Shown piece after piece: positions 1 through 13,370 of a stretch of 64,000 nt of DNA. The notes below the pieces were generated by a model. It searched no databases and was not told the DNA's origin. It saw nothing but the letters and a program-made list of their open reading frames with translations. Numbering within the stretch: position 1 is the first letter of the stretch; every line of letters begins with the position of its first letter. The position numbers were made by a program, and so were the translations under genes. Origin of the DNA: Pyrenopolyporus hunteri (Eukaryota; Ascomycota; Sordariomycetes; Xylariales; Hypoxylaceae); the NCBI GenBank assembly GCA_902806595.1, contig CADCXC010000019.1, positions 209,054 to 273,053 on the forward strand, read 5' to 3'.

Positions 1-3000
1 TAAATAAAACATTAAAAAAAAATCTTTAACGATAATAAACGAAATAAAATTTCTTTATATAATAAAAAAATAAAATATTAATTTTATAATAAAAAATTAC
101 TTTTATATTTTTCGAATATATATAAATAAACGTATTATAATAAATTAATAATATTATATTAAATTTACGTTTTATAAAATAATTTTTAACTTTATATATT
201 AATTATAATTAAATAAATTACGTTAATCGAATCGATATTTAATTAAATTTATTTATTAATAATAATTTACATTAATTTATTAACGATTAATTAATTTTAA
301 TTTTAACGTATTATATTATATAATAATGTAATTTTTTCGAAATAAATAAATTATTATAAATTTATAATAAAATTTCATTAAATAAAAATACATTAAATAA
401 TTATAAAATATTAATCGATAAAAATATATATAATAAATTTATCGTAATTTTTTTTAAAATTTTAATTAATTATAATAAACGATTTATATTTTTAAATATC
501 ATATCTAAATATTTTATAAATTACTTTAAATAATAAAAAATTCTTAATATTAAACTTTAAAAAAACATTAAAAGTTAAAATTTATATATATATAAATAAT
601 ATATAATAAAATTAATTCATTTAAATTAAATCGTTTTAAATAATATAAAATTTTTCATCGATTTTATTTTATAATAAACGTATTATATTAATATAAATAT
701 TTAAAAAGTAAAAACTTCGATAATTAACGTTTTTATAAAATAAATATTAATTTATTTTTAATATATTTAAACGTATTTTTACTTTTTTTTTATAATTTAA
801 TTTATATTTATTTTATTTTTTAACCTACCTTTTTTTTTAATTAATTTAATAAATATAATAATAATATTTATTTATTATTTTTATAATAATTTATTTATAA
901 TACTCGAAAAATTCCACTTATATTTTATCGAAAATATATATTTAAATAACCGTTATTTCGTATAAAAATTTCTATTTTTTATTTAATAATAATTAATATA
1001 ATCGTTATTTTTATTATCGTTTATTTTATTATTTCGCCGTTATTAATATTATATATCGACGTAAAAAAAAAAACGTATATGTATAAAATAATTTATAAAA
1101 AATATAAATTTATTAAATATAATTTCCATTAATTTATTTACTATTTATCGTAACTTTATTATATTATAAAATTTATTTATATCTATTTTTTTTATTTATT
1201 TTATTAATAATAAATATATCGATTATAAATTAAAATCGTTTTTTTTTAATTTTACTTCGTTCGAATTAATAAAAAAAAATAAATATAATACGAAACGATA
1301 TTTTAAATAATATTAATAACGAATATATAAACGTAAAAATAAAATATAAAAGTATTAAATAATTAAATATCGAAAAAAATGGTATAAATTTTTTAAAATA
1401 TAAATTAAACTTTAATATTATATAATTAAATATCGAATAAATTTTGTATTAATATTACATTAATAATAAAAATTTAAAAAAAAAAATACTTAAATTAAAT
1501 TTAAAAAAAAACGTTATAAATATTTACGATTAAAATTTAATTTTATTTTTTATAACTTTAAATTTAAATATAATTTAATATTTTTAATTTAAAATACATT
1601 TAAATTTAAATATTCGATATAAAATCGAATTTTATATTAAAAATATAATTATAATAATTTTATAATTAATTTTAAAATAATTAATAAATTATTTATTAAA
1701 ATGTAATTTTTATATTATTTTATAATTATATTTTTAAATTAACGTTAATAAAACGTATTTAACTTTTTTAAATATTTTAATTAAAAAATTATAAATAATT
1801 ACTTAATTATAAAATATATATTTATAAAAATTAATATACTTTAAAAATAAATAAAAAAAAATCATTAACGTTTTAATATATATTAAACTTTTATATTTAT
1901 ATATCGTAAATAAATTAACTTTTTTTTATAAAAACTTTTAATAAATTTATATAAAAAACCTTTTAATTTTTTTTAATTAATAAAAAAATAACTTTTTATA
2001 ATAAAAATTAAAACGATAATTTATTTCGAAAAAAACCCTTTATTTATACATTTTATAACTTTATTTTTCGAAGTAATAATTAAAATAATAACTTATTTCG
2101 AAAAAAACCATTTTTTTATATATTATATAATTTTATTTTATAAAATAACAACTAAAACATTAATTTATTTAAATAAAATCCCCTATTTATATATTTAATA
2201 ACTTTATTTTTAAAAGTAATAATTAAAATAATAATTCGTTTAAAAAAATCTTTTATTTATACATTTTATAATTATACTTTTTTATTATAATTAACGTAAA
2301 TTACGGTAAAATAATTAAAATAATTAAAAAAACCACTTCGATTTAAATATTATATCGTTAATTTATCGAAAACGTTATTAATTTTTTTTATAAAAATCGA
2401 AAATTAACTTTTATCGAATAATTTTACCTTTTTATTACGAAATAAAAAAATATTTTATAATATAATTTTATTTCGATAATAAAATGTAACTATAAATATA
2501 ATTATATTATTTTATTTTTTTTAATATTAAAATTATTATTAACGTTAATATCGAAGGATATTTCGTTTATCGTTTTTATAACGATTTATCGAATATTTAA
2601 TTTTATTAATTTTATAAAAAAAAAATTTTTACTTTTAACGAATTATTTTTTTTATTAAATAATTATTTTATTAAAAAATAAATAAACGAAAATTTAAATT
2701 AATAAAAAAAATACAATTAAAAAAAATTAATAATATAAATAAAAAATTAATTTAAAATTATTATAAATAATTCGTTATAATTTAATAATATTTAATCGAC
2801 GATAATTAATATTAAAAAGTTAATTACTTTTTATAATAATTAAAATTAAATTAAATTAACGTCGATTAAAAAATAAAATTTAATTATATCGATTATAAAA
2901 ATTACCTTATTTAATAAATAATATAATACGTTTATATAAAATATTAAAACGTTAAATATATAAAAACGTTAAATCGATTTAAAATAATCGAAAACGGTTT

Positions 3001-4604
3001 TTTTATATATCGAAATTACTTTTAAATTAATTAATAATAATTGTTTTAAATTTATTATTAATAATTTTAAATTAATTATTAACGGTTATTTTAAAATCGT
3101 TAATAATAATTATTTTAACACCGTTAATAATAATTATTATAAAATTATTATAAAATTTTTTTATAAATTATTTATAATCGATTATTTTTTATAATATAAT
3201 ATAATTATTAAAAAACGAAAAATTAATAATACGTTAATTAAATTAATCGATTTATTTAATAAAAACCGGTTTAAAATTTATAAATATAATATTTATTAAT
3301 AATTAAAATCGTACGAAATTAAATATTATAAAAAATTAACATTTAAAAAATAAATAAAACCGCGATTTTAATCGTAATTTAATTATATAAAATAATAATA
3401 AATTATAATTATTATTATTATACGATAAAATTAAAAATTTAACGATAATATATAAAATAATTAATTTCGAATATATTAAAATTTTTTTTAATAATTAATA
3501 CGTATATATTTAAATTTATATAAAATTTTAAAATTATTCGATATATATTAATATTAATATTATATTTTAATATTTATCGTAACGATAAGAATAATAAATA
3601 TATTTTTATTAATTAATTTTATTATTTTATATAATAAAAAATTAAATTATAAAATTATAAATTATATATATTTATTAATAAAATAAATGTTATAATATTA
3701 TACGTTTATTTTATAAAATTAATTAATCGATAATAAATTTAAAAATAATTTCGTCGTTTTATTTAATACGGGTAAAAATTTAAAAACTAAAAATAAATTA
3801 TATTAATATTATTAAAAAAAAATTAAAATATAATTTTTTTTAATTATAATTTTATATAAAAAAAATAAATAATAAAATCGTTTCGTATATTATTATCGAT
3901 AATTTAATAAAATTAAATAAATGTATAATAATATAACGTCGTATTTATATTTACATTAAATTTTACGATTTATAATATTTATAAATATTTAAAATTTAAA
4001 TATTAAAATAAAAATTTAATTTAAATTTAAATTAATAATATTAATTTAATATATTAATTTATTAATTAAACGTAATTTATCTTTTAAAAATAATTTAAAT
4101 AAACTTTATTATAACTTTATTTTATTTATATTTATTTTTATTAACTTTATAAATATTATACTTTTTATTTATATATATAATTACATTTTTTATAAATAAT
4201 TATTACTTTTATAAACGTATATTAATTATTTTTATTATACGTAAAACTCGTTTTTACCGTATCGTTATAATTTTAAAAATATTTAAATTTAAAATTTTTA
4301 ATACGTCGTTATAATCGAAATTTAAAAAAAAAATAAATATATTATATATTTAATTTTAATTAATGGTTTTTTTATTAATTATCCTTTTAATATTGTTTAA
4401 AAATTTATTTTTAAAATCGACGATAATTTAATTAATTTAAATAAATTAAAATAATTCGAATTTATTATTTTTAATAATTATATAATTATTAAAAAATTTT
4501 ATTAAAAAATTAACGTCGTTATCATTAAATTAAATTAATATTAAAACTTTTAAAAAATTTAATATAAAAATAAAAAAAACGAAAAAAAATAAAATAAAGT
4601 AAAA

Positions 4605-4892
<288 letters not shown>

Positions 4893-4919
4893 AACTTACG
4901 AAATTTTTAAACGAATTTT

Positions 4920-5045
4920 TAAAAAGTCGAATTAAACGTCGATTCGAGTTTCGAATATATTAAATCGAATTTCGAATACGTCGAATCGAATTTTAAATTT
5001 ATCGAATCGAATTTTAAAATTATCGAATCGAATTTTAAATTTATT
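4920..5045. repeat. Short degenerate tandem repeat (TCGAATCGAATTTTAAA type)
   Basis: Directly right of the poly-A tract, a unit of about 18-20 bp containing tcgaatcgaattttaaa recurs several times, clearest at 4975-5045. CpG sites are preserved in each copy. No coding potential is seen. Confidence 0.6.
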
Positions 5046-6144
5046 TATACGATTTTTTAAATTAATAAAATAAAATTTAATATTATTTAATCGTATATTA
5101 ATATTAATAATATTAATTTTAAATATATTAACGTAAATTTTAAAATAAAAAAATTATTTTATTTTAAATTTATTATAAAACGTTAAATATTTTTTACTTT
5201 TAATTAAAAGTTAAAACGTTTATTATTTTAAATAATTTATAAGTAATTTTAATTATATATTTAATTATAATAATAAAATTAAATTAAAAAATTAATTATA
5301 TAATAAAATTTATATTAATTAAAATAAAAATTAAAAATTAAAAATAAAATAAAAATAAATAATAAAAAAAAAACGATATTTAAATAATCGAAGGTAAAAT
5401 ATAATTAAAAAAGTAAAATATTTTAAAGGAAATTTTAAAAAATAAATTTTAATATATTTTATTATAAATAATATAAATATTTCGTAATTATATTATTAAA
5501 AAATTAATATTCGATTAAATTTTTTTTCGATACGATTAATTAATAATATTTATTTTTACTTTAATTTTAAAGTAATAATTTATAATAAAAATTTAATTAC
5601 GATTAAATACGATTATAAATTTTAAAAATATTAATTTTACGCGTAATAAATAATACGAATTAATTTTTAATTTATAATAAATAACGTAAAAATATCATTT
5701 TATATAAAATTATATATAAAAATATAAAAATGGAAAATAAAAATACCGTATATATTAAACGTTTTATATAATAAAAAATTATAATAATATTTAAAAAAAT
5801 TATTTATAAAATTTAAAATTTATTTTTCGATTTTTTATCGACGATTATTATTACATCGATTTTTTATCTATAATTATTATTACATCGACTTTATATATAA
5901 TTATTTTTAAATTAATTTAAATTATAAATTTAATACGAATCGAATTTTAAAAATTAAAATATCGTTACGTTAATAATATAAAAAAAAAAAATTAAAATGC
6001 GATTCGAAAAATCGAAACGAAATCGTATTTTAAATTTCGTTATTAATTTTTTAATAAAATTAAACTATTATATAATATTATAATAATTTTATACGTCGAA
6101 TTTTATAAATTTTTTTCGATAACGATTTTAAATATTATTAAAAA

Positions 6145-6760
6145 AAATTAAAATTTAATAAATAATACATCGTAAAATTAATAAATAATATATCGTAAAA
6201 TTAATAAATAACGTATTATAAATTTAATAAATAATACATTATAAATTTAATAAATAATACATTATAAAATTAATAAATAATATATTATAAATTTAACGAA
6301 TAATTTTTTATAAATTTAATAAATAACATTTTATAAATTAAAAAAATAACGTATTATAAATTTAATAAATAACTTTTTATAAATTTAATAAATGTTATAT
6401 TATAAATTTAATAAATAACATTTTATCGATTTAATAAATAATTTTTTATAAGTTTAATAAATATCGTATTATATATAAGTTTTATAAATAATCTTTTATA
6501 AATTTAATAAATAACGTATTAAAATTTAATAAATAAAATATTATAATTTAATAAACGAGTTTTTATAATTTTAATAAATAAAAATTATAATTTAATTAAT
6601 AAAATATTATAAATTTAATAAATAACGTATTAAAATTTAATAAATAAAATATTATAATTTAATAAATAAATTTTTATAATTTTAATAAATAAATAAAAAT
6701 TATAATTTAATTAATAAAATATTATAAATTTAATAAATAATATATCGTAAATTTAATACA
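6145..6760. repeat. Degenerate 23-bp minisatellite
   Basis: A unit of about 23 bp, aatttaataaataacnnattata in its commonest form, repeats roughly two dozen times. The part before the final ttata varies most (acgta, acatt, acttt, attt). Length changes appear towards the right end, where units of 19-22 bp mix with 23-bp units. It has no open frame of note and lies inside the RIP-type block. Confidence 0.8.
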
Positions 6761-9700
6761 TTAATAAAAATTAAATAATTAAGTCGTTATTATATATAAT
6801 TTATAATAAATACATGAAATTTTTAATTATTATTTTCGTAAAAATAATTATTTTTATTTATTTTTAATAAATAAATATATAAATATTAAAAAATAAATTA
6901 TTAAAACTTATTTTTAAATATCATTATATTACGTAATCGTTTAATGGTAATATTATAAAAATAATCGATAATATAATACGAAATAATTTCGTTATTTTAT
7001 TTTAATATTTATAAAATTTTTAAAACTACGATTTAATATATTATTTTTTATTTTTAACCTTTAAATTTTTAACTTATAAACTTAAATAAAATAATATATT
7101 TATATTAAAAATATTACGAAATAATATTATAAATAATAATTATATAAAAGTTATTTATAATTAATATTTCTTTATTTTTTATATATATATTATATATATT
7201 TTATAATATAAAAAATTATAAAATGTAAATTTAATAAATAAATATATAAATAAATAAATAAAAATAATAAAGTTTAATTTATTATTTTTTTAATTTATTT
7301 AATTTTTATAAAAAGAATTTAATCGATTTTATATATATTTAAATAAAAAAATTTTTATTTTTATTACGATATTACACGTTAATTTAACTTTATTAAATTA
7401 ATAATAAAATATAAAAAAACGACTTCGCCGTTAATTATATTTTTATAAAATCGTAGGTTTTCGAGTTATATTATTTTTTTTTATTTATTTTTAAAAGGAG
7501 ACATTTCGTTTAAAAATAATTAAATCGAATATTTTAAAATTATCGTTAAAATAAATTTTTTATCGAAGGAAAAAAATATTATATTTTTAATATAAATATA
7601 TTTAATCGATTTTATAATATTACGTAATTAATTATTTAATCGTTTTATTAATATATTATAATGCGTTATATCGATAATTTTTAAATTTAATAGTTTTATT
7701 AATATATATAAGTAATAATAATTTAAAACGTATATATCGAAAAATTAATCGTATATATTATCGTTTATTTAATATTTAAAAATAATAATATATATAAAAT
7801 TAAATTATTTCGAATTATTTTAAAATAATATAATAATATATTTTAAATCGTTAATTATTTTTTTAAATCGATATAATACGTAATTTTATATAATAAAAAA
7901 ATTATTTAACGAAATGTTTTAATGTATAATATTTTAAAAATGTATATAATTTAACGTTTTTAATACGTTGTAAAATAAATATAAACGTATATATATTCGA
8001 ATTTAGGGATTTATTATTAAAAATTATACGCGTTAACGGAAAAAAAAAATTTCGAAAATATATAAAATTATCGATATAATTATATAAATAATTTATAAAT
8101 TTCGTTATTATTCGAAATTTTTCGATTATATTTTTAAAACTTTTATAAAATTAAAATGTATAAATCGTTATATTATAATAATTTTATTATATATTATTAT
8201 TAACGATGTTTTAAAATTATTATTTTTAACGAAAATAATTTTTATAATAATAATTTTATTAATGTTTATTTATATATTTATTTTAATAAAATTATACGTT
8301 TTTATTTTAAGTATTTTACGATAAAAAATATAATTATTAACATAATATTAATTAATATAAAAAATAATATTTAATTTAAAATCTAAAAATATATTATTAA
8401 AATTAATTCGAAAAATTATATTATTTTAATATATAACGAAATAATTTTTATTTATTTTTTTTAAAATAAATTTTAATATTAATTTTAAATTTTCGAAACG
8501 TATTTAATTTATTATATAATAAAAAATAATATTTTCGTTCGTTTTTAAAATTATATCGATATTATTTATTTTATAAATTATATATATAAATAAATATTCG
8601 TTAAATATAATATTTAATATAAATTATTTAAAATTAAAGTAAAGTTTAATTAAAATTATACGTGTTAATATTTTTATAAATTCGATTTTTATTAAAATAT
8701 TTACGTTTTTATATAAACGTTTCGACGTATTTCGTTTAATTATTTATTTAATATTAAACTCGTTAAATTTTTAAACGATATTTAAATAAAAAAAAAATGT
8801 TTTTTCGAATTTATAACGTTTTTTATGTCGATTATTTCGATATAATTTACGAAAACGACGTAATAAAAACTACTTTTTTTTTAAAATTTATTAATTTATA
8901 AAATTTATAATTTTATTTATAAATTTACGGATTAATTAATTACCTTTAATTATCGTTAAAAATTTAATAAAAATAATTAAAATATTTATTTTTATTATCG
9001 ATTTAATTTATAAACTATTATAATTATATAAAATGTTTCGTTTATTAATTATTTTAAATTAAATAAATAAAAATATTTAATTAATATATTTTAAAAATAA
9101 ATATATTTAATAAAAAAATTTTTTAAAAATATTAAATAAAAGAAAATAATAATTATAAAATTTTATTTATAAATAATAAAAAATTTTATTTTTATTATTT
9201 ATTAAATTATAATTTAATTATTTTAATATTTAAATTTATTAAATTTAAAATAAAAATATATTTAATAAAATTTTTTATATATTTTAATTAAATAAAATAA
9301 TTAATTTTACCGTATATTTATAATAAAAAACATTATTATTAAAAAACGATAAAATTATTTTTTATTTCGTTTTTAATTAATAATAATACGAGTAAATTTT
9401 TAAAATTATAAAAAAAAAAAATTTAAATTATAATTCGAAAATCGTAATTTATATATATATAAAAAATAAAATAAAAAAATCGTTTAAAAGTTTATTATTT
9501 ATTATTTAATAATGTTAAATAATTATATTTTTATATAAATAAAACGAAGTAATAAAATTATTTTACATTATATTTTAAATTATTTTATATTATAAAACGA
9601 TTATATAATATTTTAATAATTTTTTTAATATATATTTTTTATTACGATTTAATGTAATAATTTAACTTTATTAAAGAATTAATATTTAAACGTTAAACGA

Positions 9701-10079
9701 TTTTATCGTCGATATATTTATATAAATTACGATTTTTTAATACGCGTTTTAATTTTTTTTTTTTTATAATATTAATAAAATTAAATTTTTATTTATTATA
9801 TAATACGTAATATTACTTTTATATTAATTTACTTTTTAATATTATATTTCGAATATTTTTATATAAATTATAAATTATTTTATATAATATAATAAATAAT
9901 AAAATATTTTTTATATTTTATTAATAAATTAAATAAATATTTATTTTTTCGTATTATAAAATTTATATTATTAAAAATAAATGCCCGAGGTTTTTTCGAA
10001 ATATTATTTCGATTTTTTTTTTAATAAAAAAAATTTAATTACGTAAAAATTTACGAATTATATTTTTTACGTTATATTA

Positions 10080-10136
10080 ATTATATATTATATTATATTA
10101 TATTATATTATATTACGTTACGTTACGTTACGTTAA
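10080..10136. repeat. Pentanucleotide repeat (ATATT)n then (ACGTT)n
   Basis: A run of attat units changes to acgtt units at about 10115. The two halves differ only by substitutions within the same 5-bp period, so they are probably one microsatellite of which one half kept C and G. Confidence 0.75.
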
Positions 10137-10318
10137 TTAATTACGCGTACGTTTTATTTTTATTTAATTAATTAAACCGTTTAATTAAATCGTTACATAT
10201 ATTATAATTATTATATTTAAAATTATTTACATTTTAATAAACGATTTTATTAATTAAATTAATTTAATTATAAATATAAATTTAATTTTAATTTAACGTA
10301 TAATTCGATTTAAAAAAA

Positions 10319-10542
10319 TCGAATTAAATAAATCGAATTAAATAAATCGAATTAAATAAATCGAATTAAATAAATCGAATTAAATAAATCGAATTAAATA
10401 AATCGAATTAAATAAATCGAATTAAATAAATCGAATTAAATAAATCGAATTAAATAAATCGAATTAAATAAATCGAATTAAATAAATCGAATTAAATAAA
10501 TCGAATTAAATAAATCGAATTAAATAAATTAAATTAAATAAA
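10319..10542. repeat. 14-bp tandem repeat TCGAATTAAATAAA
   Basis: Fifteen identical head-to-tail copies of tcgaattaaataaa start at 10319 and recur every 14 bases to 10515; a final copy at 10529 has ttaaatt in place of tcgaatt. The perfect copies in a heavily mutated neighbourhood suggest recent expansion after the surrounding mutation. Shorter 18-bp and 14-bp arrays of aattataaatataaattt type follow at 10590-10700. Confidence 0.95.
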
Positions 10543-10770
10543 TTTAATTTTAATTTAATATATAATTTTATTTAAAAAATTCGAATTATATAAATTTAAT
10601 TATAAATATAAATTTAATTATAAATATAAATTTAATTATAAATATAAATTTAATTATATAAATTTAATTATATAAATTTAATTATATAAATTTAATTTTA
10701 ATTCGACGTATTTTTCGTAATATTTTTCGAAAGATTTTTCGAATTATATATTTAAAATTAAATATAAAAA

Positions 10771-11120
10771 GATTATACGGGTGGTTATTTACGACGGTTT
10801 TTTCGAAAAATTTTTAAAAAAATAATAAGGGTAATTTCTCGCGACGGTTTTTTCGAAAGTAGTATAGGTAGTTTTTCGCGACGATTTTATTAAAAGGTGG
10901 TATAGGGTGGTTTTTCGTAACAATTTTATCGAAAAATAATAAAGGTAATTTTTCGCGACGGTTTTATCGAAAAATAATATAAAATAGTTATTCGCGATAA
11001 CTTTTTTAAAAATAATAAAAGGTAGGTTTTTACGACGGTTTTATCGAAAAATAATAAAGGTAATTTTTCGCGACGACTTTTTAAAAAATAATACGAATGA
11101 TTTTTCGTAAAAGTTAAAAA
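10771..11120. repeat. Degenerate 38-bp minisatellite with retained G
   Basis: About nine copies of a unit of roughly 38 bp follow one another. Each carries ggtaatttttcgcgacggtt or a variant, then a tcgaaa/aataata stretch. Unlike the rest of this block the + strand keeps runs of G (ggtgg, agggt) while lone C is nearly absent, so the strands have been affected differently. A 12-bp array (aaaaattatatt) follows at 11135-11240. Confidence 0.75.
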
Positions 11121-13209
11121 ATATTACAAAAACGATATTAAAAATTATATTAAAAATTATATTAAAAATTATATTAAAAATTATATTAAAAATTATATTA
11201 AAAGTTATATTAAAAGTTATATTAATAATTATATTAAAAAGTATATAATTATAAAAATAATCGTAAAATTCGAAAAAAATCGAAAGTTATTATATTATTT
11301 TACGAAAATAACTTTTAATTTAAATAATTTATTTTTTTATTTAAATAAATAATAATATTATAATATAAAACGTTATTATTTAATTAATATTATAATAATA
11401 AATAATTTTTATTATATAAATTTTATAATATATATTTATACGAAAATTTTAATCGTAATTTTCATATTTATTTTTTTATTAAATTTTTTTATATTTTTTA
11501 ATCGATCGAAATATTAAAATTAAAATAATAATTAATATTTTATCGTAATTATTTATATAATTTATTTATTAATTATAATTTTAAATTTATTTCTATTATA
11601 ATATTCGAAATTAATCGATATTTTAATTTATAAATTTAAAAAAAATATTTTATTAAATAAATAAAATTATTAAAAAAACTTTCGAAAATAATATTAATAA
11701 TAAAAAAAAAATTAACTTAAAAAATATTTTCGAATTATTAAAAATATAAAAAACATTTAATTTTTATTATTTTATTATTAAAACGATTTAATTAAATTAT
11801 AAATAAAAATCGTATAAATTTAAATTTAATAAATTAAATATTCGTTTAAACGAAAAAAAACGTAAAAAGTTATTTTATATAATAAATAAATATTTCGTAT
11901 TTAATTTAAAAAATTAATAATTAAACGAATTTAAATTTAATAATTAAAATTAAATAAATTTTTATAAATAATTATTCGTTTTTTTTCGTTTAAATTTAAC
12001 ATTAATTAAAAAATATTTTCGTCGTTTATTTTTAAATTTAACGATCGTATTAATCGTTTCGTTAATCGTTTTATTAAATATATATACGCGTATATATATT
12101 TTATTTTTTCGTTATTAATATCGCCGTTTATTTTAACGTCGATATTACGTATAAATTTTTTTTTAACATTTAATATTTTATTAAATAACTCGTATTTTAA
12201 CGAGTTAAATAATAAAATAAACGTATTAATCGAAAAGATAAAAAAATAAAAATTTAAGTTTTTAAAAATTTGATTAAAACGGTAAATTTTATTATTTAAA
12301 GTTAATTATTAAATAATAATATATTAATAACGTTTATTTTACCTCGATTATATAAAATAATTTTAAATAAAAATAAAAAGAAATAATAAAAAATATTTAC
12401 GAATAAAAATAAACCGTTAAATATAAATATATAATTAATAATTTAATAAAATAATTTATTAATTATACGTTTATATTTATTTCAACGGTTTATTTTTATT
12501 TATAAATTAATATATTTTCGATTATAATTATTTTTTTTATTAAATTTAAAAAAGGTTTTATTTATAATATTATATAAAAATTATACGTTATTTTTTTTAT
12601 CGTTTTTATTATTTTTTTTATTATATAAAAGTATAAAATTTATTAATTAACGGTTTAATAATTTAAATTAACCGTATATTATAATATTATTTATTAATAT
12701 TAAACTTAATAATTTTATTATATATTTTTAATTTATAATTTTTCGAAATAAAACGATAATTTTTCGTAATATAATTTAAAAAAAATTATTATAAAAAATT
12801 AATATCGATATATTATTAGATTTTTTATTAAAATACTTATATATATTAAATATTAAAAGTTAAACATTAATAATTTAATTATTTATTAAAAAGGAAAAAA
12901 AACGATATAATTATATAAATTTAATAACGTTTAAAATTTTTTATATATTATATTTACTTTTAAAAAATTATTCGAAATTAATCGAAAAATTAAACGTCGA
13001 TTTTATTTCGAATATAACGTCGATACGAAAGATTTTAAACGTTTAATATTTATTTTTATATATATTATAATTATTAATTATTTTTTTAAAATAAAATAAA
13101 ATATATTATTAATAAAATTAAACGATTTAATTATTGATTTTATTTTCGATGTCGAAATATTTTAAACGAATAATATCGATTTATAAAATGAAAAATCGTT
13201 AATATAATT

Positions 13210-13370
13210 CGTAATATTAAAAATTAAAAATTAAATTTTATTAATATTATAAAAAAAAAAAATTAAATCGCGATTTTATATATAAATTTCGACGGTATAT
13301 TTAATCAAAACTTTAATGTCGAATATTTAATAAAATTAAGTTAATTATATTAAATCGTAATAATCGTAAT
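13210..13370 (+). repeat. Dispersed AT-block repeat, copy A
   Basis: The segment begins near gtaatattaaaaattaaaa, includes an A-rich run, then cgcgattttatatataaa, and ends near taaaattaagttaattatat. The same order of words recurs at 16490-16620 (reverse orientation), 16630-16740, 39135-39260, 47655-47815 and, less well, 9715-9800 (reverse). It could be the end or LTR of a transposon family; the element itself is not recognisable. Confidence 0.65.

Noticed and set aside
6145..6760. CRISPR-like array
   Set aside because: The units abut without unique spacers, and the sequence is fungal nuclear DNA; it is a minisatellite.
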